Source of the DNA: Muricea muricata
Lineage: Eukaryota; Cnidaria; Anthozoa; Malacalcyonacea; Plexauridae
Reading direction: 5' to 3'
NCBI GenBank assembly: GCA_963855995.1
Contig: OY979727.1
Span: forward strand, 10,842,946 to 10,906,945
Length of the DNA: 64,000 nt
Each line of letters begins with the position of its first letter. Position 1 is the stretch's first letter. The notes below the pieces were generated by a model. The model was not told the origin of the DNA. It made no database searches and saw nothing but the letters and a program-made list of their open reading frames with translations. A program made the position numbers and the translations under genes. Of this stretch, positions 43,001-55,000 are shown piece by piece.

Positions 43001-46000
43001 GCCTCGTTGAGTAAGTAATTTTTTATTTTGGACGTAAAACTACATAAACGAGACAAATTGACGATAAGATAACTAAACTAAAACGGTGGACTCTTCCTGT
43101 TGTCTTGTTGCTAGTGTTTTTAATTAAGGTCATCCACAATGAAAGGAGTCAATTGCGCTACTTCTTCGTCTTCATCTTCATCATCAGCAAGATAGCCTTT
43201 CTCATCAACCTGCTGACATTTAGAAAAAAACATACATAGATGTTTTTGGTTTATCATATTAATAAAACATGGCAGTGGATATCGATTTGCCTTGAGATGT
43301 TTCAAATTATGGCGAACAGCCAACCACAGCCTGTCGAATTAAATTTGCAATGTTGTAAAAAATTACTCTCTGTAAAGTTGTCTGGTTGCAAGTGGTACAA
43401 ACTCTGGTTTCCCAGCTTGGAAGACAAGAATGGTGACTACAACTTCAGACGTGCTTGTTCATCATGCAAACTCACTGAGAAAGTATTGTATAGTTTCTAT
43501 TAGCAAAACAAACAACTCTCAAATTGTAACTTGAATAATAAAACAAGTACCGTGTCACTGGATCCTGCTGATTGCTGATCGTCTTCCTGGTAAGCTGCAT
43601 CATCATCATCAGACTGCAAATGAAACAGTACAGACATAGTTTAACTGGCAAAACAAACAATGTGCTAGTTGTAAGACCATGCCAACAAAAAAATTAAACC
43701 ATAATTGTACTAGAGTTTTTAAAAGTTTAGTTTTCTGGAGACACCACATTAATGTATTATTGTAAAGCTTTTAGTGCCAGAAATGATTAGATTATTTTTT
43801 GTAAATCTGAGTTTACGAATCGAAAGCTTCGTAATATAACTTTGCATCTTTAGAAAACTTGTCAAAGCAAGCAGCTCTCAAATTGTAACTTCTACTGTTG
43901 ACCACCATGCAAACCTACAAGTACAAAGAAGTTACTGTATAGTTTCTCTTCTCAAATTATTACATGTATTATTGACCACCATGCAAGCCTACAAAGAAGT
44001 TACTGTATAGTTTCTCTTCTCAAATTATTGCATGTATTATTGACCACCATGCAAGCCTACAAAGAAGTTACTGTATAGCTTCTCTTCTCAAATTATTACA
44101 TGTATTATTGACTACCATGCAAGCCTACAAAGAAGTTATGTATAGCTTCTCTTCTCAAATTATTACATGTATTATTGACTACCATGCAAGCCTATAAAAA
44201 AGTTAATGTATAGCTTGTCAAAAACAAGTACTCCATCGCATGAGTGATCTACATACGATGCACACTCGATGCTCAATTGTCATTTAGCTTATAAATTTGA
44301 TAAGACATGGCAGTGAGTAATGATAGATGAAAGGATATGTTTGAGCCCCTTCCCAAAATAACGTTAAATGCCTTCCAGACTGCAAATTGAAAAGAGCAAA
44401 AATACTTAGTAGCTACGTGTACACGCTGAGAATTATCAACTGTGATTCAAATTCTAGCGTAGGAATATTAACACTTATCATCCTTTAATTACACACTATC
44501 CACGTGTCAAGAAGAACTTACAGTTTGTACTTACAGTTTCATCACTTGACTGATGTTCTTTCAGATCATCCTTGCTTGGTGCAGGACTTTCTTCGTTTCT
44601 GTTATTACTCATCTTTCTTTCACAAGGGCCAGACTGTAAACAAACAACAACTATTATTGGCCACGTTTGGTTTATAACGATTTTTTAGTCTAATTCATAC
44701 CAGAGTAATTTGCTATATTAAAGGACACTGGCGCTAAGGAACAAGCGCCTTGTAACTTTTCACATCTTCTTTACTCTGGAAGACGTTTTGCCGGAGCATA
44801 TTGGCTGTCCGCCATTTTCGGTTCTTTTACAAGTGGGATCATGGAAGATTTTAATATTGACAGCAGTATCAAAGCAGACTAGAAACACAGCTCTCTACTT
44901 GCTATTTTAAACCACACATTGCGACAAAGCATTACGACCTACTTCTGGTTGTTTGCCACTTTACTACAGGGTTTATACGCCACTTCTGGCCTGGTGTACG
45001 ATGCGCTCGAGAAATTATATAGATAATTCAGTCACTATATTTCCCTTATATGAAAACGTCTAGCTCTAAGCTTGACAGATGATATTTGACGTCTTGAAGG
45101 GACGTTTCCCTGTTACTTACCGTTTAATTTGTAGAATAGTTTGTTCAATTTCTAGTAATCTAGTTTTTTAAAACACGTTGTTGCAACAATTCTATGTATT
45201 ATATATCGACAAAGTGAAATGTCATCTTAATTTAGTTTTCTATATTTCTATTCTATATATTTCTCTCAAACGAAAACTTACTAGCTCTAAGCTTCACAGA
45301 AGATATTTGACGTCTTAAAAAGAACATTTCTCTGTTACTTACCGTTTAATTTGTAAAATAATTTGGTCAATTTCCAGTTTTAAAACACGTTGCGACAATT
45401 TCTCTCTATATGGACAAAGTCCTCACGCATGCGTAATACCCTTCGTGAAAAGCGTTATTTTATATATCATTCTGGCATTTGTTTTTTTTCTGGTATGTAT
45501 GGCTTTTTTGATAAAACCGATACTCACAACCTTGGTTTGTCTCACCGATTCACGATTGATTTGATGATCTTATTTCTTGTCAAGTGATTTCCGCTTCATA
45601 ATTATGTCAAAAATGCCAATTTGAAACCAACGGCTAGTTGCCGTATGTATATTGTTGCTTAAACACTCCAGTTCTACATTACATATCATTGTTGCGTTGT
45701 TCTGGGAGCCTTGTCGTTTTTATTTCTTTCTGGTAGTTCTGTATTGATGACACTTGTTTGGTAAACATTACATTACTTTGTGAAATCGCCAACAAGAACA
45801 TTTGTCCTCAAACATTTTTGCAGTCTTTGCGTGATACTTTGTGATACGCCATCAACGCAGTATGTCGTTGTCCATAACTAACTTTCAATTTCCACCATTG
45901 TCTCCCAAGGTATTTTAAAGCGTCAATGCCCACTCGATGTCTATTGGTAGTGTTGAAGATACTTCTTTACAACGAATACTGATAACACTGTCAGTGTTAT

Positions 46001-49000
46001 TTTGTGCTGTGACACTATTACAGATTTTCTTCACAGTATGAGTCGTTCGAAGAGTAAACTTCGTATCTTTTTAACTGAAAATGCATATTTTGTCCCCATA
46101 TCCATTGCTGATTACCTTTATTTTAATATACTAATTTATACCTGTCTTCGTGTTACTTTGGTCTGGAAACATTCGTCGCAGAAAATCCAGTCTAGGTATG
46201 ATTATTTTACGTCGTTGTCAACAATGCTGGCATTTATATTTTGGGATCGTATAGATTTGTGTTATTATTATCGTGCGTATAGTTATTATAATGCAAGCAT
46301 TTCTATAAAGGGTTCCTGTTGTCTTTTGAAATGTTTTTTTACCCTCTTGGTTGGAATGTATAAAAATTCTTAGAATATGCAACCATGCATGCACAAGTAG
46401 ATTTCATCCAGTTAGATATTCATCTGATTTTCTTAGTTTCAATTTACTTAGGAATAGATTAAGGTTTTGTTTTAGTAAGCTTTGTTTATCTTTCGGCGTT
46501 TTTTGATCTGTAAAGGGCCCCATACTAAATTAAGCTGTTCTGGGTTTCTGGGTATTCCATACCGTGTATTTTACACTCGTAAATTAAATGAAAGCTTTCT
46601 CAAACAGTCCATGAGCATCCACCAGACTTGACGTATTTCAGCACTGATACTTCCATGTAAAGGTATATCAATAGTTCCTCTGTTAAGTAGAAATCTTGCG
46701 TCTCTGTTTTTGTATGCATTGCTTCGTCACGAATAAGAATCTCCATTTCAGGACAGCATAGGGATTGTTGCACGATTAGATTTGTATCATACGACAATGG
46801 TTTGGTTTCCATGTTCGCACAGCTTGGTCATCTTCATTGCTTCGTCACGAATAAGAATCTCCATTTCAAGGCAGCATAGGGATTGTTGCACGATTAGATT
46901 TGTATCATACGACAATGGTTTGGTTTCCATGTTCGCACAGCTTGGTCATCTTCATTGCGTATGCAATTTTTTATTTTGTAGCCTGACTGCGAAGCGTTCG
47001 TTTTTCGATATATTTTAAAAGAACTGACTGTTTTCGAAACGTTTAAACATATTGCATGATTGTTACAATCGTTATGGAAACTTTAGCATGTGATTATTTA
47101 TTAACGTAACAATTATGTAACAATTTAAATATCCGTCTGAAAATTGCTGAGAATATTATTAGTATATGATTACGGCAAAGCTCGATTTTCCTATGAATGC
47201 TCGGAGAATGTATCTTCCTCCCCAGGGCCTTCAGATCGCGCGAGACCGCTAAAGGCCCTGGAATTGATCATTCCGAAAGTACACATTTTCTGTACTGGTT
47301 TACAGTACGCGTAATTCCAAATTAACAGCTTCTAGTCTAGGTGCAATTTGTACTTGAAGACATACTTTGTTAAAGCGATTAGCAGTTAAACTGAATAGCC
47401 AATCATATCTCTCCTTTTGGTCATCAATCTCGGAGCCTAATTGTCTACAAGTGAGCGAATAAGGAAAAGGTCCTGGGGAGAACTGTATAGAGGTGCGGTA
47501 GTGGCTTGGGCCCCACTCTCTTGTTGATCTATCCACTGTCGACAACATTGACATATTGTATGTGTGTATGTAATATGCATGAGTAACGTGTATATTGATG
47601 AACTGAAGTCTGCACCACCATGAATACAAAGTCTGTACTAAAAGACTCCTTAAACTTGATAGAAAAAAAATGAACGCCATAGAAGAAACTATTATTATTA
47701 CGGCGTAGAAATTGCATGATTTTGTACGAAATTTTAATAGAATTTTGAATTCATCTTACATGTCACCTTCGTCAGGGAAGTTTCTAAACTATCTCAAAGT
47801 AAATCCGGGAATGCTTTTGAGGGATAATTATAATGACCCCTTCCATGATAATCTATTGATACCTTTTCTTGGACTAAAATGGTATTGCACCTATTTGTTA
47901 CATCGCGTTCCCATGAAACACACATATATTTTGTTTTATATAATATTTTATAAGATAATGACTGTTGTTCCTATAAATTCTAACAGATAATACTAAAAGC
48001 TTAGCTACAAACGATTTATACAATGTAAAACGTACATATTCGATAGACATAAAATTTTATGAACATACAGATACAAATACATTTTAAACGAATGTTTATA
48101 GCAATTGTAATAGTTTAAACATCCATGTGCTGGTTTCATTGTCCTATAATGTTTTCATATTTGACATTATACGTATTATACATGTCACATCGTTTGATTC
48201 GCACGAGGTCGTTGAGCTTTGTCTCTGATGGTGTCGTTGTCTGTGAAAGCTCTAACATTTTCTTAACGTTTTTTTAAACATTTTATTCCTTTGAATAAAT
48301 ATTTTTAACATTTGCTATCATCAACTATCCATTATTACATGCAAATACCAGTGTAGTAGCTCAGTAGTCTTGCTCGAATCAAAAGATATCAACCACCACG
48401 CTACGACAACTTCAAATTATAACTCCAGTGAAAATTTTACATAAGTGAATCACAGGTTTTAAAGAGTTTGTAAGACGTCATTGAAAAACTAAATCAGTCG
48501 TCAATGCTTAGTGATTTTCCTGACAGATTTCTTACAAGTTCTTGAAAGCTTAACATTTAGTCATGAAAAATTTCTGCTGTCATGACAGAAACTTTGATAT
48601 GATAAACCAGCTATAATTTATAAATTGTTCAGTGTTACAGTTTTAGTTTAGATCCTCCTCAATGAATGGAGTAGTTGACTCAATAGTGGCGACCAATACC
48701 TCAATCTGGCCAGTATCATCTTCTAACACAGCAATAATTTCTCCGTCAAAATGCTCTTCCAACCCACGATATGTACCAGTTTCTTCCCTTGGTTGAGCGC
48801 CACTGAAACCCTGAAATAGTAAGCATGGTGGTTGGGGGATTTGTTCAGGGTTTAAGTCTAGTGTTAATTGGATCTGGAAACCAGAGAATTCTGAATGTAA
48901 AACAAAGCGCCAGTTTCGTGGTAATTTAAAAGAGCTAATTAAGAAATAAACATGTTTATACTGAGGTTGATAGTCAATAAAAAATGCACAAGAATTGACT

Positions 49001-52000
49001 TCTGCAATAGCTAGGTGGTGATAAGATACACATTTCATTCAGTTACACACATTGGACGTATAGTTCAAAACAGAGTGTACTCAATCATCTCACCTCTGTT
49101 TCCCTGTTTTCCTGATTGCAATTTGAATCCGGTTCATACACTGAGCTGGCCAAATGACCATCTACACTCTCTTGCACTGGTGAGCACTTGTTTAAAACTT
49201 GAACGGCTGGAGGTGATACTTGATGGTCACTGTTATTTGCCAAACCGTATGTCTAAAAAGAGAATAAAACAACAAAAACTGTAGACTACAACAAACAGTT
49301 CTCTCTCAGATTGTAAACTGAACAATTACTAAAATTGCAAATGATATAAATTTTCTTTTGTTTGTGATTCTCTATCAGTGCATTTAGGGCATTTCTCTAG
49401 TAGTGCATTTTTTGGTTATGCATGTATTAATTTACCATGCTGTTACCAAACACTTACAATTGGTAAAAGGCCATCTTGTTCTGTCTGTGAACCATCATGA
49501 CCCAAATGATCATCATCACATGATACACGTGAGGAATTTCGATCGTGACTTGAACCAGGCTGCAAACGGTAAAGAGCAAACAGATTACAGTTTATAAATG
49601 TAAAAAGCTACTAAATAACCAGCAATTCAAGGTGGAAAACTACTTACAATGATTTGTTCTACTTCTTCTTCATCATCTGAAAGACATCCATGCTCAGCCT
49701 GCTAATAACGTAAACATAAAGATTCTTTGGTCGACCATCTTCATAAAACATGGTAGTGGACACTAGTGAATATATTTCTGGTATTTTTTGGCCTGAAACT
49801 CAAAACTATCCTCAGAGATATAAAAAAGTAGATTAATACAAATCTAACAATGTAAAGAACAACGAAAAGTGCGTTGTCTCGAGCGGCATTTGAACTCGCT
49901 TTTCGAGTTTCTAAAGTAGCTCTAAATGTGGGACAGACGTAGATTATATCCCTGTGGGAGGACCTGTAGTTGATGCTGATTTTTCTCAACTGTCCCCGGT
50001 TGAACTCTGGCATGTTTATGATTTTCGCTCTGCAAATGAAACAGAAACCAATTATAAAGCAATTTACAAGCATTTACTGTTTCTAAATGATGATCATCGT
50101 CGCTTGATAGAGATTCTTCTGTACCAATCTCGCTCGTTGAAGCGGTTCCTGTGTTTCTCTTCCTACTCATTGCTCTCACAAGCTGTCAACCTGCTGAACC
50201 TGTAAACGAAAGAACAACTCAGTGTGACTTTGTGGGTGACGTAGTTAGTTTAAAACAGCACATTCCTTGTGCGTGATTATATGATTTGTGCGGGTTTTCA
50301 AAATTGCTGTCCTATACGTCGTCAATGCAACACGTGCAGTTCCTTAGTCGAAGAAATGAAATTTACGCAATGAAAAAACATTATATCTCTCTAAAAACAG
50401 GCCACTGCTTCAAAGAAATTCTACTTTTACTTATACTTACCGTTTAGTAAAAAGTTAGCATTCAACTTTGCAAAAAACGTAGTCAACGTGTATTACATCA
50501 ACTTGATTTTCAATGGCCGTTTCAATGGATGTTGTCTCCCCCTCCCTGCCCACATACATATATACACAAACATGCATGCATTCCACTCCCCCCGTCGTAC
50601 TCTAGCTCTTTGCACAATTTACAAATGTCTTTGTCCGTCATTGTTGTTTCATTGCTATATCACCATGATATTTTTATTTCTTGTATGTATTACTACATTG
50701 GTATATAACTTGGTGAAGCTTTGCAGTCACTTGTCTCGTTGATTCCCGTCGATTAACCGTATCGTCAAATATTGTCTCCACGCATAACTATCATCAGTGC
50801 AAACATGAAATGGACCGATCGATTGCACTATATATGTATATTGTAATTCTTAAGCACGCCATATCCACGTTGATACAGTATTTGAATATATTCTTCGTTG
50901 GTAAATACATACTTCCGAGAAGAGTAAATTTTCTTGGACGATTTCATTCTGTGCATTTTTTAGATATTCAAATCCACACACAACAACTAGTGCATAATTA
51001 CAAACAGCCCTACTTGTTGCAGGTGTTTTTTAAGTTTAACATTTTCTATATATATATTGTGCGATCATCAAATGCTGCTTGTAAATTCCTGAGCCATGTC
51101 TTTTCGAAGTTTTTGAGATAATGCCCACCCAAGTCGGCATTTGGTTTGACAAACTATAATTTTATCGCAATATGCCCGTTTTCTTGGCCTGTGCATTATC
51201 GCCAACTTCAAGGCAGAAGCTCCAATCGCACAGTTAAGAATTGCAAATGCGTCTCTGAGAAAGACTCCTCGTTTGATAAAACCAGTGATAAAACCCATGA
51301 AAATTGTTGGAAAAATTATGTATCCTTGCTTTGTTCGAGTTAAGAGAAGCTCCATTTGAAAGAATTGATGGAAGTTGGTGTACTAATGGCTTCCGTTTCC
51401 ATGTATGCATGATTTAGTCATCTTTTTTTATCCACTGCACATGTACTTCTTGTATTTTGTACACAGCAAAAAATGAACAACTTGTTCTGGCCTGATGAAA
51501 ACAGCATTGAACAATGTTTTGCTGCCCACATTGTTCAATGTTGTCAACAATATTGTTCAACATTGTTACACCTGATTGCAGGCTAATTCAGGCTCAACAA
51601 TACCGAACAATATTGTTGACAACATTTAACAATGTGGGCAGCAAAACATTGTTCTGGCTGTTTTCATCAGCCCCGAACAGGTTGTTCATTTTTGGCTGTG
51701 TATACTCTGACATGTTCTTTCTATATATTAGTATTATTCTTTATCCTTCTGTACGGAGCAATTTATTATAAAATAGCGTCATTGTTGTGGTAACATGCAT
51801 ATGTTAATGATGATTATAATATAGCATTTTGAATTCTAAACGCTGATTGGTTAAGAGCCGTGTTTACATAACTCAATGTAAACACGGAAAATTTCCGGTG
51901 GCTCGTCCGTTGAAGTAATTTTTTGTGCTATATTATGAAAAATTATAAAACAATTTTCCGTGATATATACAGTTATATCAACACTCGTGGAAATTGGAAA

Positions 52001-55000
52001 AACGAGAAATTGTGTGGAAACACGACGCCTGAAGGGCGGATCTTCGCCGCGCGTTCTTCTGCATGTATATTGTAAGAGTCGTGGAGCCGGCTGTTGGAAA
52101 ACAATTGCAATTTTGTTTGTTGTTTTTTTTTTGCCTGAAGTATCAAATTTTTACATCAAATACAACTTTTAATAGCTTCCATTTGATTAGCGTTAAGTAT
52201 TTCAACTCAAAACTCTAAAAAGTCTGAAAGAAAAACTGAATCAAATTGGCTTCAATTCCCCCCCCCCCCCGACTCATAGTTTCAGTTCCCTGGTTTTACC
52301 AGTTACTGAACATGGTTGGCAAGTTTTAAAGAAAATCACTATCCGGTGGATAACGCCATTCGCCTTTCGTAGAACCGATCCGTGATGTTTTGTTAGTATG
52401 ATACTAGGAGTAAAATTAAGCGGTCACATCAGCTTTGTCCTACGAAACGAAGTGTTGCGGTTCTCGTTAAAGTGTACGTGCTTCGTGCTTGCAGAGTATA
52501 AGAGAAAATAATTGTGCGAGGTGAAGACATTTCGCCTATTCGCTATTTCTTTGAATATGGAGCTGAAAGCCGCAAACATTAATGTGAAAAACTAGATTCA
52601 TATTAATCTGAAAAAACTAGATTCACATTAATCTGAAAAACTAGATTCATATTAATCTAAAAAACTAGATTCATATTAATCTGAAAAACTAGATTCACAT
52701 TAATCTGAAAAACTAGATTCACATTAATCTGAAAAACTAGATTCACATTAATCTGAAAAACTAGATTCACATTAATCTGAAAAACTAGATTCACATTAAT
52801 CTGAAAAACTAGATTCACATTAATCTGAAAAACTAGATTCATATTAATCTAAAAAACTAGATTCATATTAATCTGAAAAACTAGATTCACATTAATCTGA
52901 AAAACTAGATTCACATTAATCTGAAAAACTAGATTCACATTAATCTGAAAAACTAGATTCACATTAATCTGAAAAACTAGATTCACATTAATCTGAAAAA
53001 CTAGATTCACATTAATCTGAAAAACTAGATTCACATTAATCTGAAAAACTAGATTCACATTAATCTGAAAAACTAGATTCATATTAATCTGAAAAACTAG
53101 ATTCATATTAATCTGAAAAACTAGATTCACATTAATCTGAAAAACTAGATTCACATTAATCTGAAAAACTAGATTCACATTAATCTGAAAAACTAGATTC
53201 ACATTAATCTGAAAAACTAGATTCACATTAATCTGAAAAACTAGATTCATATTAATCTGAAAAACTAGATTCAGATTAATATGAATCTATTTTGTCATAA
53301 CTCTGAGGTTGGTTCTGAAACCAGTGAAATTTGCAAATTTATGTTTAGAATTGTTATGTACTATAGTGGTGAAAATTATTCATTTTATTATACTTTTCAA
53401 GCCAACTATAACTTTTAAATATCCGTATATTTTTCGAAGCTAAATTGCAAAATTTCCGTGTTTCAGAATAAAAGTCAAACGGAGAAAGAAATGTTGAAAA
53501 AAGCTGCAAGGTCGGTAGTAACGTTTTCAGTATAACCAGATCATAATCAATATACAATATCATTTTCACGAGTGTTTATGGTAATGTATTCCAGTTAGGG
53601 ATATATTCAGGCGAAAATTGCCTTAGCTCTACCGATATTTTCCAACTCACAGACCATCTTTAATTTGCTTGTTTTAAAAGACCAATGCCTCCTCCTTCTT
53701 TACTGCCCGTTAAATCCCGGCATCCTTTTGTTGTAAACTTTACAGCCCTTTAAATGCCGGCAGTTCTTTGTTTTAAACTTTACATCCTTTAAGTATCGGT
53801 AGCCCTTTGTTTACAAACTGTATTCAAAAAGTTAATCAAACTACATTTTTTAAATTTGGAACACATACGAAAAGGTCTCGTTGTAAATAAAATTTCGTTT
53901 CTGTGTTGTCTTGAATGTTTTCACAAATACATACCCCCGGAAATACGGAACAGCAGTGATGGCTTGCATAATTTCCTTCAGGTTGCATTTGGTTTTTCTT
54001 TTATTTCAGATTACAGAAAGATCGCGCTTTGGAATTGGAAAGGAATGTTGACAACTTGCGGCAGAGTTTGGTATGATCATAGTTTAAACAATAATTTGCA
54101 GCTAATTAAAATCGGCGTCTTTGTTTTCAATCAATCTCGTGTGCGATTTAAAAAGAAATGACAGTCATTGCATGCAGGAAAACAAACTCTAAATGCAGTA
54201 GCGCATGCAAGCAAACCAGTAATGTATAGACATTTGAAGTGTGTACGTGATGCTGAACCATGAATTGCAGTACAAACTGGTAACCAAATGGACAAAATTA
54301 ATCTTCTAAAGTGTAGACAACCTTCAATCAACTCTCAATTGGCAACGTGTTAGCAACAGCGACATTGCCCTTATCAATTAAGTATTGACGTTCTTTAGCA
54401 GATTCACATTAGATTAACTACCTATTCATTATTTAAAGTTTCTGTCGTATTGACGCAATAGTTTGAAGTTTCTGTCACATTAAACTCCGTGATTTCTTTA
54501 CATTTTATAACACCGATTTCGAGTGAATTATTGACCAAGCTTGGTTTTTTTCTCTTGCTTAAACATAATGTCAAAACTATTCTTTGAGAACTTGGTTAAG
54601 AAGGTCTGCATTTTCTAAGAACAGTAACGTTTGCAGCCATCGTGTAGCGTCATAGAAATTAAGTTGTTGAGGATTTGGTTTGGAATATTATGCAAATTTT
54701 ACATAATTATACGCCTATACCGGGAATACATACTGCTTTTTCTAAGAAAATCACTTATAGCATTTATGAAAGTATCAATAATTAAAATCCAGAGTGAATT
54801 GCTGCATTTATGTCTTACATCACATCTCTTACATCGAGAGATGTTCTTAAACACGAACTAAGAGCATCGTTCAGTGAAACGTTAAACTCATGTTGTGGAA
54901 TAAAATTTTGTTTGCTTCTGGACTTTGGATAATTTTAATGACCTTGATTAATGTCTCAATTTCAACAATGCTATTCGACACGTCAGTTCAAGTAGATCTG

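Larger units (their letters stand above)
41050..43900. repeat. Duplicated block B, copy 3
   Basis: Aligned with 16,568-18,990 and 25,912-28,440, interrupted by two insertions (41,174-41,410 and about 41,431-41,726). It contains one mini-exon and the terminal exon of the intact-looking gene at 43-44.6 kb. Confidence 0.85.
44634..48642. other. Intron region between the two intact-looking nested genes
   Basis: Contains the duplicated 5' exon candidates near 45.1 and 45.3 kb, a 118-base tandem duplication (46,717-46,953), a GC-rich hairpin (47,222-47,261) and an unassigned minus ORF (47,300-47,550). 48,560-48,640 resembles the end of block A. The 123-codon plus ORF at 46,002-46,373 has no recognisable feature. 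Confidence 0.4.

Noticed and set aside
46002-46373. 123-residue plus-strand ORF
   Set aside because: It is rich in Tyr, Ile and Phe as expected of AT-rich DNA. I found no motif, no paralogue in the window and no splice context.
52657-53250. Minus-strand ORFs with an endless NLVFQINV repeat
   Set aside because: They arise only because the minisatellite unit is 24 bases long. There are no start, splice or flanking coding signals.
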